Source: Rhodanobacter sp. AS-Z3 (GTDB lineage: Bacteria > Pseudomonadota > Gammaproteobacteria > Xanthomonadales > Rhodanobacteraceae). Taken from it: a stretch of DNA of 64,000 bases. The DNA lies in contig NZ_CP119392.1 in NCBI RefSeq assembly GCF_029224025.1, forward strand, positions 2,937,001 to 3,001,000. Direction: 5' to 3'. A program made the translations under genes and the position numbers. Below, in pieces: positions 43,530 to 52,255 of this stretch. The notes beneath the pieces were generated by a model, which was given only the letters and a program-made list of their open reading frames with translations, had not been told where the DNA came from and made no database searches. Every line of letters starts with the position of its first letter. Within the stretch, counting starts at the first letter, position 1.

Positions 43530-43644
43530 GGAACGATCCTGAGGCGGTCTAGCGGGCCAGAAGTATACCGGCAAGGTGCGGATCTTCACGTCACCGACAT
43601 GGCCAAGGCGCTACATCTGCGAGCATCACATGCGGAGAGACGTC

Positions 43645-44010
43645 ATGACTGCCCACCAGGTTCTTGCCACAGTTGCCGCAAGTGACTTCGGTGCATCCCG
43701 TGCGTGGTACGCCCGTTTGTTCGGGCGGGTGCCCGACAATGCGCCAGACGCTGCTTGCGCCGAATGGCAGATTGCCAGCCGCACGCGTATCCAGCTGCGG
43801 CCGCGCGACGAGCTCGCCGATGCACCGTGGCAAGCGGGCCCCGCCTCGCTGGGCATCATGGTCGACAACCTCGATGAAATGCTGCGTGACCTGCATACGC
43901 GCCAGATCGACGTACCGATACCCCAACTGGCCACCCACTTTGTCCGGGTTGTGCCGGTCCGCGACCCCGACGGCAATATGGTGACCTTCGTCGAGTCGGC
44001 TGCAGCTTGA
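43645..44010 (+). CDS. VOC/glyoxalase-like protein
   Basis: A 121-residue single-domain protein of the vicinal-oxygen-chelate fold: a start VLATVAASDFGASRAWYARLFGR, then a middle LGIMVDNLDEMLRDLHTR and a C-terminal RDPDGNMVTFVES with the usual metal-binding Glu. Whether all metal ligands are present is not clear, since the first strand has no His. The substrate is unknown. GGAGAG precedes the ATG. Confidence 0.83.
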   Translation: MTAHQVLATVAASDFGASRAWYARLFGRVPDNAPDAACAEWQIASRTRIQLRPRDELADAPWQAGPASLGIMVDNLDEMLRDLHTRQIDVPIPQLATHFVRVVPVRDPDGNMVTFVESAAA

Positions 44011-44059
44011 GCGACTGAAGCGGGTATCCTCGTTACTCAGCCCGAGGGAGTTGCCCGCC

Positions 44060-44617
44060 ATGTACCGTTGCCTGCTGCTGTCGCTTGCGCTGTTCGGGTT
44101 CGCGCCATTTGCCAGCGCCGCGAGCTCACCACCAGCTGAGCTGACCGGACTGCCTCACGTGTCTTTCCCGGCGCCGCATCGCGTCGCCTCGGGCCGTTTG
44201 CAGGCCAGCGATATTCCGGCCTTGAAACACGCCGGCATCCGTGAAGTGATTGACCTGAGTGTCGACAGTGAAACACCCGACTTCGATGAAGCCGCTGCCA
44301 TGCACGCCGCCGGCATCGACTATCGCAACCTGCCGATCCATGGCGCAGATGACTTGAGTCCTGCCACGGTCACCCACTTCGATCGCCTGCTGGCCGAAGC
44401 CGGTGACCGGGAAACCCTGGTGCATTGCGCCAGCAGCAACCGGGTGGGTGCCCTGATTGCACTGCGCGCGGCGCTGATCGGCGGCAAGAACAGTGAGGAC
44501 GCGGTGGCCGAAGGCCGCCGCTGGGGCTTGAAGAGTCTGGAGCCGGTCGTTCGCGCGCGATTGAGTGCGTGGCAGAGCGCGGATACCAGCGCGGCTCCTG
44601 CGCCACCGACTCGCTGA
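44060..44617 (+). CDS. Exported DUF442-like phosphatase
   Basis: A 185-residue protein with a signal peptide (about 1-20) and a phosphatase-like fold: VASGRLQASDIPALKHAGIREVIDLSVD, then LVHCASSNRVGALIAL with the Cys and Arg of a CX4R signature, as in the DUF442/beta-lactamase-hydrolase-like family rather than the CX5R of classic tyrosine phosphatases. The substrate is unknown. It is followed after 65 bp by the EamA gene on the same strand. Confidence 0.78.
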   Translation: MYRCLLLSLALFGFAPFASAASSPPAELTGLPHVSFPAPHRVASGRLQASDIPALKHAGIREVIDLSVDSETPDFDEAAAMHAAGIDYRNLPIHGADDLSPATVTHFDRLLAEAGDRETLVHCASSNRVGALIALRAALIGGKNSEDAVAEGRRWGLKSLEPVVRARLSAWQSADTSAAPAPPTR

Positions 44618-44682
44618 TCCACTGCCCGCCCTGTTGCCGGCCTTTGCTCGGCGCACACCCGCACTCACCTGCCCGCCGCCGC

Positions 44683-45621
44683 ATGACTACGCCGTCACCA
44701 GCCACGCCGCAGCCCGCTACGCCACTGCCACCGCGCGCGGTGCTGCTGATGCTGGGCAGCGCGCTGCTGTTTGCACTGATGGCCGTATCGATCCGGCTGG
44801 CATCAGCGCAGTTGCACCCGTTCCAGATCACCTTCTTCCGTAGTGCTTTCGGTGCCTTGTTTGCGCTGCCCTTGTTGCATGGACGTGGCTTGCGCTTCCT
44901 GCATACCCCGCGCTTCGGTTTCTACCTCGTGCGCTGTGTGATCGGCATGGGCGGCATGCTGGCGGGATTCTGGGCCATCGTGAACCTGCCGCTGGCCGAA
45001 GCCGTCGCGCTGTCCTATTCGTCGCCGCTGTTCGTCACCATCGGTGCCGTGCTGTTTCTCGGCGAAGTGGTACGCATGCGCCGGTGGAGCGCTGTAGTGG
45101 CTGGTTTCATTGGTGTGCTGGTGATCGTGCGTCCCGGTAGCGATGCCTTTGCCACCGGCAGTCTGGTTGCGCTGCTGGCCGCCGCACTGACTGGTGCGGT
45201 GACGATCAGTATCAAGTCGCTAACCGGCAGCGAACCCGCCGACCGCATCGTGCTGTTGACCACACTGTTGTGGATTCCCCTTTCTCTACCAGCCGCGCTG
45301 GCGGTGTGGCAGTGGCCGCACGCACAAACGTGGCCGTGGTTGGTGCTGTCCGGCGCATTCGGCACCGGCGGTCACTACTGCTGGACGCGCGCCCTGCGGC
45401 TCGCCGACGCCTCACTGCTGGCCCCATTCAGTTATCTGCAGTTGCTGCTGGTCGCGGCTTTGGCGTGGTGGCTCTTCGGCGAAGTGGTAGATCGCTACAC
45501 CGCCGCTGGCGCGCTCATCATCGTCTGTGCCAGCCTGTATATCGCCTGGCGCGAACATCATCTGGCGCAACAGCAACGTCGTTTGCTGGTGGCCGCGACG
45601 AGTGCGGAGCCCACCATCTGA
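44683..45621 (+). CDS. EamA/DMT-family transporter
   Basis: A 312-residue membrane protein with about ten hydrophobic segments in two EamA repeats: LLMLGSALLFALMAVSIRLAS through FITIGAVLFLGE-like FVTIGAVLFLGEVVRMRRW, then LVALLAAALTGAVTISIKSLTG through WWLFGEVVDRYTAAGALIIV. DMT transporters export amino acids or other metabolites. The substrate is not predictable. It is convergent with the RNA ligase gene. Confidence 0.88.
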   Translation: MTTPSPATPQPATPLPPRAVLLMLGSALLFALMAVSIRLASAQLHPFQITFFRSAFGALFALPLLHGRGLRFLHTPRFGFYLVRCVIGMGGMLAGFWAIVNLPLAEAVALSYSSPLFVTIGAVLFLGEVVRMRRWSAVVAGFIGVLVIVRPGSDAFATGSLVALLAAALTGAVTISIKSLTGSEPADRIVLLTTLLWIPLSLPAALAVWQWPHAQTWPWLVLSGAFGTGGHYCWTRALRLADASLLAPFSYLQLLLVAALAWWLFGEVVDRYTAAGALIIVCASLYIAWREHHLAQQQRRLLVAATSAEPTI

Positions 45622-45641
45622 CCGACCCAGCGGTGCAGTGC

Positions 45642-46298
45642 TCAATAGTCGTCGGGAAGCTCAGGCAAATCCGGCATATTGGCCAACTCGTCCATCAGAT
45701 CGATCACCACAGGCTTCGGGGCGCTGGCCAACGGCCAGCTGGCGACTACCTCGAAACGCGACTCGCCGAAGAAGCTGCGAATCAACGCGAACTCTGCCGC
45801 ATACCATTGGATTGGCGCGATGGATTCTTCGATCGAATCGATCAGCGTGCCATGCAGCAAACTGACATGCGGCAGGAAGCTGGAAACCCCGCTGACCTGC
45901 AGACCGAAGCGCGCCTGGGCTGCCGCAATCGCCTTGCGCAAGCCGAGCGCCGCCTCGTTGGTAGCGCTGTCCGCGCACAGCACGAACGGAAATTGTCCAT
46001 CCTTGGCACTGAAACGCATGGCCGCATCGAGGTTGACCGTGAAGCCTTGTTCACGCACCTCCCCCGCGGCGGCCAGCAAGGCTTCTTCGAGTGGTCGCGG
46101 CGGCCAGTCCGGCTTGCCCATCGGACACAGGGTCAGATGCAGGCTGTCGATCCCGACCGGAGTTGCGCATATCCGGTGCGATTTGCAGAAGCGCTCACCC
46201 ACTTCGATCATCGCGGCGCGCACGCGCCTATCCGGCAGCAATCCAAAGAAGTAATTGATGCCCGCAGTGAGTCCGGAGGGGTTGGACGAATTGGAAAT
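45642..46298 (-). CDS. 2H-family 2'-5' RNA ligase-like protein with an ATT start
   Basis: A 218-residue 2H phosphoesterase (LigT/ThpR-like). The two HxT/S motifs are HLTLC and HVSLLHG, with the usual spacing. The expected N-terminal strand INYFFGLLPD lies upstream of any ATG in frame. No ATG or GTG is in frame before it; the only well-placed initiator is ATT at 46298, with GGAGG 7 bases before it (46306-46310). TTG at 46241 would cut the strand and has no such site. The protein would end with an Asp/Pro-rich tail. RNA 2'-3' cyclic phosphate ends are the likely substrate class. Confidence 0.78.
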   Translation of the reverse strand: MSNSSNPSGLTAGINYFFGLLPDRRVRAAMIEVGERFCKSHRICATPVGIDSLHLTLCPMGKPDWPPRPLEEALLAAAGEVREQGFTVNLDAAMRFSAKDGQFPFVLCADSATNEAALGLRKAIAAAQARFGLQVSGVSSFLPHVSLLHGTLIDSIEESIAPIQWYAAEFALIRSFFGESRFEVVASWPLASAPKPVVIDLMDELANMPDLPELPDDY

Positions 46299-46616
46299 GG
46301 CCTTGCCTCCGTGCTGTCAGGATTGCGACGACTTGAGCGGTGCTGCCCAGCCTAGCAAAATCTGCGAAAAAGGACGGCACCGCTGGCCCCGACCGCGCCC
46401 GCACCCCGCGCCCCGTCCTGTCGTCGCTGAGCTTGCCGCTTGTCGGGCATCCGTACAAGTGGATGGAATCATCACCAAAACACGGAACCGGCCGAGGCGA
46501 GCAAGGTTCGCGACAGCAAGCCTTGCCCCCTGTCGCTCCATGGGCTGCGGCGATTCCTGTAGCATGTTGCGACGTGGTCACGGGATTGATCATTCGAAAG
46601 CGTCCATGACCCAGCC
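46299..46616. other. Divergent promoter region between the RNA ligase and GGDEF-EAL genes
   Basis: The ribosome-binding site GGAGG for the RNA ligase is at 46306-46310 (minus strand). The rest should hold two divergent promoters. A tiny frame (ATG ACC CAG CCA TGA) overlaps the start of the GGDEF-EAL gene. No other gene is seen. Confidence 0.35.
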
Positions 46617-48698
46617 ATGACCTTGTTTGTTTCCAGCCAATTGATCGCCTGCGGCATTTGCCTGTTCGCCGGCTTCTATTCCCTGCTGGCCAGGTCGGCT
46701 GGGCAGCGTGACCCCATGGTTCTTGCGTTCGGCAACTTGTGTCTGCTGCTCGCCGCCTACCTTCTGCTGACTGCATCCATCGCTCAGACCAACTCGCTGA
46801 ACCTGGCGTGTTCGCTGGTCCGCTGGCAAGTGGCGATCGCCTGCCTGATCTTTCCGGCAGCCACCTGGTTCATTGGCCACTATGCGCAATTGCAACGTCG
46901 CCGACCATGGCTTGGCGTGGCATGCGCCATCTTCGGCGGGCTGTTTTTCGTCAATCTGTTCTCTCCCTCCAGCGTGATCTACTCAGCCATCGCGAAAGGC
47001 GCGCCGATCGTGCTGCCATGGGGTGAAACGGTCAGTAATTTCGTCGGACAGAAGTCCAGTTTGTTTGGGGTCTACTACCTGGCCAGGGATGCCGCCTACC
47101 TCTGGGCGATCGGTTGCTGCATCGCCTTGTGGCGGCGAAACAGCACGCGCGCGCGGCCGTTGACCCTCTATCTTTTGATTCAGGCAGTGGCAGCCATTCA
47201 CGGCGAGGTGATCAGCCGTGCCGAACTGCGTTCGGTGAGCTATGAGTCACTCATCTTTCTCGCGCTGGTCGTGCTGATGGGTGACCAGTTGCGACGTGAA
47301 TTGCAACACCGTGCCACGCTGCTGACCCGCAACCTCGATGAATTGCGCTCCGAAACGCTGCGCCGCGAGCAGGTAGAGTCGAACCTGCGCCATCTTGCCT
47401 ATCACGACACGGTCACGGGCCTGCCGAATCGGCTGGCGGTGCGGGAACATGTGCAGACAGCACTGATGGCAAAAAACCCGGCCGGCAGCGCACTGATCAT
47501 GCTGGACCTGGATCATTTTCGCACGATCAACGAAGCACTTGGCCACGACGTCGGCGACAAGCTGCTGAAGGCTGTTGCAACGCGACTGGTGTCGGCGGTT
47601 CCCTCCGGCAGCCTGGTTGCCCGACCGGGTGGCGACGAATTTGCCCTGCACCTGAAACTGCCCGTGGGTCTGGCACCCGCCGGCGCCGCACTCGACATCG
47701 CCGGCGACCTGACGAAACAGCTTACCGCGCCGTTCCGAATAGGTGCCCACGACCTGGCCATTGGTGTCAGCGGCGGCATTGCATTGCTGCCCGGAATGGC
47801 TGGCGACGTCGACAGCGCCTTGCGCCAGGTAGCCATGGCCCTGCACAAGGCCAAAGCCACTGGCCGCAACCGGACCATTGTTTTCGAGCAGGCGATGCAG
47901 GCGCAGGCGGACCGTCGGCTGTTGCTGGAAAAAGGCTTGCGCCTGGCGCTGGAGCGCGACGAATTCGAACTGCATTATCAGCCGCAGATTGACGCCAGTG
48001 GCCAGTTCGTCGCCGCCGAAGCGCTGTTGCGTTGGTGCCACCCCATCGAGGGAATGATCTCGCCTGAGGAGTTCATCCCGATTGCCGAGGAGGCCGGACT
48101 CATCCATGCGATTGGTCGCTATGTCATGCAACGCGCCTGCGTCGAACGGGAAGGCTGGCCGACCGCCCATGCGACAGCGCGCGTATCCATCAATGTCAGT
48201 CCGTGGCAACTGTTCGCGCAGGACTTCGTGACCTCCTTGCAGGAGATCGTCAATGCCACGCGCACCCTGCCGCGCCAAGTCACCATCGAAATTACCGAAA
48301 GCGCGTTGCTGCACGATCTGGACGACCTCACGCGCAAAATTGATGAGCTGGCAAACTGCGGATTTCACTTTGCGCTGGATGACTTCGGCTCGGGCTATGC
48401 CTCGCTCGGACATCTTAAGAAGCTGCCGCTGCACGAACTGAAGATCGATCGCGCCTTCATTGAAAACCTGCAGGCCGGCGTAACCGACCCCTTCGTCAAC
48501 GCGATCATCACGATTGCACACGAACAGAAATTGCTCGTAGTGGCTGAAGGCGTCGAGACCGAGCCGCAACGGGTTGCCTTGGTTGAAATGGGCTGTGATG
48601 CTGCCCAGGGGCATTTGATCAGTCAGCCACTGCGTGCAGATTCCTTCTGCCACTGGCTTGAACAACAGCCCGCCCGGCAGGTTCTGGCAAACGGTTGA
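46617..48698 (+). CDS. Membrane GGDEF-EAL protein
   Basis: A 693-residue protein: about seven N-terminal membrane segments (1-225), a short coiled region (225-258), a GGDEF domain with GGDEF at 338-342 and MLDLDHFRTINEALGHDVGD before it, and an EAL domain with EAL at 468-470, INVSPWQLF, EITESALL, LDDFGSGYASL, ELKIDRAFI and VAEGVETEPQ. Both enzymatic signatures are intact, so either activity is possible. No RxxD inhibitory site precedes GGDEF. The sensory ligand is unknown. Confidence 0.9.
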   Translation: MTLFVSSQLIACGICLFAGFYSLLARSAGQRDPMVLAFGNLCLLLAAYLLLTASIAQTNSLNLACSLVRWQVAIACLIFPAATWFIGHYAQLQRRRPWLGVACAIFGGLFFVNLFSPSSVIYSAIAKGAPIVLPWGETVSNFVGQKSSLFGVYYLARDAAYLWAIGCCIALWRRNSTRARPLTLYLLIQAVAAIHGEVISRAELRSVSYESLIFLALVVLMGDQLRRELQHRATLLTRNLDELRSETLRREQVESNLRHLAYHDTVTGLPNRLAVREHVQTALMAKNPAGSALIMLDLDHFRTINEALGHDVGDKLLKAVATRLVSAVPSGSLVARPGGDEFALHLKLPVGLAPAGAALDIAGDLTKQLTAPFRIGAHDLAIGVSGGIALLPGMAGDVDSALRQVAMALHKAKATGRNRTIVFEQAMQAQADRRLLLEKGLRLALERDEFELHYQPQIDASGQFVAAEALLRWCHPIEGMISPEEFIPIAEEAGLIHAIGRYVMQRACVEREGWPTAHATARVSINVSPWQLFAQDFVTSLQEIVNATRTLPRQVTIEITESALLHDLDDLTRKIDELANCGFHFALDDFGSGYASLGHLKKLPLHELKIDRAFIENLQAGVTDPFVNAIITIAHEQKLLVVAEGVETEPQRVALVEMGCDAAQGHLISQPLRADSFCHWLEQQPARQVLANG

Positions 48699-48736
48699 TC
48701 AAACCCGCTGCATCTGCGAGAGCTGCCACATCGAGA

Positions 48737-49003
48737 TCAACGCAACTGGCTGTCCTTGCTGCCACGGCGGTTGTACAAGCCGGCGCCGCGCTGCTCCTCA
48801 TCGTGAACCTGCTGGCAGGCCACACACAGGCGCACGCCCGGCACGGCTTCGCGACGCGCCGGTGGAATCACCGCGTCACATTCCTCGCAATGGCTCAGCC
48901 CCGGGCCTTGGCGCAATTGCTGCCGCGCACGCTGTACCGCGTCACTGACGGTGGCGTCGATCTGATCTTGTACAGCGCCGTCGCCGGCCCAACCGGTTGC
49001 CAT
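48737..49003 (-). CDS. DksA/TraR-type C4 zinc-finger protein
   Basis: An 88-residue protein with a C4 zinc finger CEECDAVIPPARREAVPGVRLCVACQ (C39, C42, C60, C63) after a short helical N-terminus, like YbiI and other small DksA/TraR relatives. It lacks the long coiled coil with acidic tip of DksA, so it may not enter the RNA polymerase channel in the same way. GGAG is 7 bases before the ATG. It follows the TPR lipoprotein gene by 38 bp. Confidence 0.85.
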   Translation of the reverse strand: MATGWAGDGAVQDQIDATVSDAVQRARQQLRQGPGLSHCEECDAVIPPARREAVPGVRLCVACQQVHDEEQRGAGLYNRRGSKDSQLR

Positions 49004-49041
49004 GATCTATCTCCACAAAGACCGCAGCGCGGCCGCGCCGC

Positions 49042-49806
49042 TCAGTGCGACTTTGCCCGCAAATCCCTGATATATCCAAGCTCACCCAACGACTTGGGTT
49101 CACCCGGGGTCAGTTTCAAGCAGGCCTGATAAGCCTTCGTCGCATCGTCCAGACGATGCAGTTCAACCAGGGCGTAACCTTCACCGCGCAGAGCCACGCA
49201 CTTCAACCGGGTGATGGTTTCCGGGTCAACACCACTGATCTCGGCATTACCCTCGGCGTCCTGATACAAGGCCAGCATCTTCTGCCAGTCACCGCTGCGT
49301 TGATAGGTGAATGCAAGTTCGCTCTGGTACTGGCTGTCCATCGGCGACAAGGCCAGCGCTTTCGCCAGCTCGGCTTGCGCTTCGGGATAACGCGCCATCT
49401 CGCTGTAGGCGTAGGCACGGGCCCAGTGCGCACGAGCCCAAGCGGCCCCGATCACCTCGACCGGCCGGTCGACTTTTCCGTTGACCGCCTTGCTACCCAA
49501 GGTTGCGTAGGTGAGCGCATCGAGCATGCCGTTGGCGCAGAAAACCAAGACCGGCTTGCCCGCGTACATCGTTTCGTACTTGGTGATCACCTCGGTCAAC
49601 GGCCCATCGATTGCCAGTTGGATGCGCCCGGACTGGATCATATGCACCGCGTCGGTCACTGTCTGCAGATCCGCATCGGCAACCGGCTTGCCGTCTGCGT
49701 CGAGATTCAAGGTGACGGTGCTGGACGGCTTGACCGCTGCCTGCGGTGCACAGCCGGCCAGCGTGAATACCGCAATCAGCACGGCAAAGTTGGCAAAACG
49801 ATGCAT
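49042..49806 (-). CDS. TPR-containing lipoprotein
   Basis: A 254-residue lipoprotein with signal peptide and lipobox LAGC (Cys near residue 19). It is followed by an unknown N-part (VTDAVHMIQSGRIQLAIDGPL) and TPR-like helices (WARAYAYSEMARYPEAQAELAKALALSP, ELAFTYQRSGDWQKMLALYQDAEG, ALRGEGYALVELHRLDDATKAYQACLKLTPGE). TPRs suggest protein binding in the periplasm. GGGGA precedes the ATG. It leads the zinc-finger gene by 38 bp and is divergent from the acyl-CoA dehydrogenase gene. Confidence 0.83.
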   Translation of the reverse strand: MHRFANFAVLIAVFTLAGCAPQAAVKPSSTVTLNLDADGKPVADADLQTVTDAVHMIQSGRIQLAIDGPLTEVITKYETMYAGKPVLVFCANGMLDALTYATLGSKAVNGKVDRPVEVIGAAWARAHWARAYAYSEMARYPEAQAELAKALALSPMDSQYQSELAFTYQRSGDWQKMLALYQDAEGNAEISGVDPETITRLKCVALRGEGYALVELHRLDDATKAYQACLKLTPGEPKSLGELGYIRDLRAKSH

Positions 49807-49940
49807 GGACTTCCCCTGTTCAAATGCGGGCCCAGCATAACGCGACAGCATGCTTGCTCCAGCCTGCGGCGATTGGCGGCATGGCCAACTGCGCAGCAAG
49901 TGCAAGAATGCAACTTCAGCCCTTGCCTGGAGAACGTACC

Positions 49941-51701
49941 GTGAGCACGCCATCGCCTGTCACCCCCGCACTGCGCAGCGAGCACAGCGTCGCCAAACAG
50001 TTGTTCCTCGGCAACATTCTTGAAGAAAATCTGTTCCCTTACCCGGAAATCCGTGCACGCGACCAGGAAATGCTGGGCGCGATGACCGACGCCATCGACC
50101 AGTTCCTTGGTGACAAGACCGCCGAACTGAAACAGTACGACCGCGATGCCGAGCAGCCGGCCGAATTCATCCAATCACTGCGCGACATGGGTTTGTTCGG
50201 CCTGATCATCCCCGAAGAGTTCGGTGGACTGGAGCTGTCCAACGGCGCCTATGCGCGCGTGCTCGGCCAGACCAGCAGTCACGACAGTTCGGTCTCGCTG
50301 ACCATCGGCGCGCACAGCTCGATCGGCATGAAGGGCCTGCTGTTGTTCGGCAGCGACGAGCAAAAACGGCGCTACCTGCCCAAGCTGGCCACTGGCGAAA
50401 TGATCGCGGCGTTTTGCCTGACCGAATCCGGCGCCGGTTCCGATGCCGCGTCCATCCGCACAAAGGCCGTGCGCAACGACGACGGCAGCTGGACGCTGTC
50501 CGGTGAAAAAATCTGGATCACCAACGGTGGCATCGCCGATTTCTATACCGTGTTTGCGCGGACGGATACGCCCGAAGGCAAGATCAGCGCTTTCATCGTG
50601 GAGGCGACGTGGCCCGGCGTCAGTCATGGCCCGCATGAGGACAAGATGGGTATACGCGCATCCAGCACCACCACGGTCGCGTTTGCCGATGTGCGGGTGC
50701 CACCCGAGAACCTGCTCGGTCCGGTCGGCAAGGGCTTCAAGGTCGCCATGAGCATCTTGAACAGCGGCCGTACCGGTCTGGGTGGCGGCGCTGTCGGCGG
50801 CATGCGCTCGCTGATCCGGCTCGCCTGCGCACAGGCCAAGGAGCGCAAGCAGTTCGGTCAGCCGATTGCCGAGTACGGGCTGGTGCGCGAAAAGATCGCG
50901 CAGATGACGATGGACTGCTTCGCTGCCGAAAGTGCGGTGTGGATGGTGGCGCATCTGATCGATGCCGGTGGCAGCGACTATTCGGTCGAGGCGGCGATGA
51001 GCAAGGTGTTCGCCAGCGAGGCCGTGCAGCGTGCGTCCTACGAGGCGCTGCAGATCGCTGCCGGCAACGGCTTCATGCGCGACTTTCCGTACGAACAGAT
51101 CACTCGCGACACCCGCATCCTGTCGATCTTCGAAGGCACCAACGAGATCCTGCACCTGTACATCGCACTTTCCGGATTGAAAGACGTGGGTGCCGGCCTG
51201 AGCGAACTGAAATCCGCCGTGGGCGAGATGTTCAACGATCCGATCAAGGGCTTCGGCGTACTCGGCAGTTATACCGGCCGACGCATGCGCGAAGCCACCG
51301 GTTACGGCATCGATCGGATTGCCTACGCGCTGTCGCCGCGACTGCGCAAGGTCGCCGGGATGTACGAGAAGTACACCGTCGAATTGTCCAAATCATCCGA
51401 TCAGCTATTACGTCGCCACGGCAGGAAAGCCACCGACATGCAGCATGCGCAGAAGCGTCTGGCCGATATCGCGATTGATCTGTTTGTCGGCTTGTGCGTG
51501 CTATCGCGTGCCGACAGTCTGGAAAAGAAATCCCACCCCGCCGCCGCACAAGCGGTCAGCATTGCCGAGATGTTCGCCAGACAGGCACGCCGCCGCATGG
51601 CGCGCAACGTGCGCGGGCTGGAGCGCAACGAGGATGCGGCGGTCGAGCAACTTGCTGGCGCCGTGCTGGCCAACAACGGCTACATGTGGGATGTGATCTG
51701 A
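49941..51701 (+). CDS. Acyl-CoA dehydrogenase (long-chain type)
   Basis: A 586-residue acyl-CoA dehydrogenase with the VLCAD/ACAD9-like C-terminal extension. It shows the FAD-binding AAFCLTESGAGSDAASI and WITNGG, the GTGLGGGAVGG-type region as RTGLGGGAVGGMRS, QFGQPIAEYGLVREKIAQM and the catalytic-Glu region ILSIFEGTNEILHLYIAL. It should carry out the first step of fatty-acid beta-oxidation. A GTG start with GGAG 8 bases upstream is preferred to longer frames. It is followed by osmC, 113 bp away, on the same strand. Confidence 0.92.
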   Translation: MSTPSPVTPALRSEHSVAKQLFLGNILEENLFPYPEIRARDQEMLGAMTDAIDQFLGDKTAELKQYDRDAEQPAEFIQSLRDMGLFGLIIPEEFGGLELSNGAYARVLGQTSSHDSSVSLTIGAHSSIGMKGLLLFGSDEQKRRYLPKLATGEMIAAFCLTESGAGSDAASIRTKAVRNDDGSWTLSGEKIWITNGGIADFYTVFARTDTPEGKISAFIVEATWPGVSHGPHEDKMGIRASSTTTVAFADVRVPPENLLGPVGKGFKVAMSILNSGRTGLGGGAVGGMRSLIRLACAQAKERKQFGQPIAEYGLVREKIAQMTMDCFAAESAVWMVAHLIDAGGSDYSVEAAMSKVFASEAVQRASYEALQIAAGNGFMRDFPYEQITRDTRILSIFEGTNEILHLYIALSGLKDVGAGLSELKSAVGEMFNDPIKGFGVLGSYTGRRMREATGYGIDRIAYALSPRLRKVAGMYEKYTVELSKSSDQLLRRHGRKATDMQHAQKRLADIAIDLFVGLCVLSRADSLEKKSHPAAAQAVSIAEMFARQARRRMARNVRGLERNEDAAVEQLAGAVLANNGYMWDVI

Positions 51702-51814
51702 GCCAGGTCGCGGACAGCTTTGACGATTGATAGGGCACCCGATGAACTGGCGTCATCGGGTTACCATGACGTCCTCGTTGACCGTTGCCACCTTCGCTGC
51801 AGGAGCTTCCGAGC

Positions 51815-52231
51815 ATGAGCATTCCCTCCGTCCACGCTGTCACCGGACAAACGCCTTACACGGTGAGTTTCACCGATGACCAGGGCCATTCATGGCTCGC
51901 CGACGAACCGCTCGAAGATGGCGGCGCGAATGCCGGGCCGGCGCCGCATCGGCTGTTGCTTTCCGCACTGGGTGCGTGCACCGCAATCACCTTGCAGATG
52001 TACGCTGCGCGCAAGCAATGGCCGCTGCGTCGGGTTGGCGTGGATCTGCAGTTCAATCCGGAAGGCACGCCGACCAGCGGCAACGACATCACCCGCATCA
52101 TCACGCTGCAGGGCGACCTCAGCGAAGAGCAGCGCGAGCGTCTGCTGCAAATCGCCAATGCCTGCCCGATTCACAAGGTGCTAACGGGCGAAGTGCGGAT
52201 TGGCAGCAGTCTGGCCAGCAATCCGGTCTGA
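51815..52231 (+). CDS. OsmC-family protein
   Basis: A 138-residue OsmC/Ohr-fold protein: LADEPLEDGGANAGPAPHRLLLSALGACTAITLQMYA has the first Cys (about residue 57) in ALGACT, and LLQIANACPIHKVL has the second, the pair used in peroxide reduction. The two Cys are in the OsmC positions. AGGAG is 9 bases before the ATG. It ends 24 bp before the convergent UbiM gene. The true substrate (hydroperoxide or another) is not clear. Confidence 0.88.
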   Translation: MSIPSVHAVTGQTPYTVSFTDDQGHSWLADEPLEDGGANAGPAPHRLLLSALGACTAITLQMYAARKQWPLRRVGVDLQFNPEGTPTSGNDITRIITLQGDLSEEQRERLLQIANACPIHKVLTGEVRIGSSLASNPV

Positions 52232-52255
52232 AACGCCCTTTCGAAGGATGCGGGT

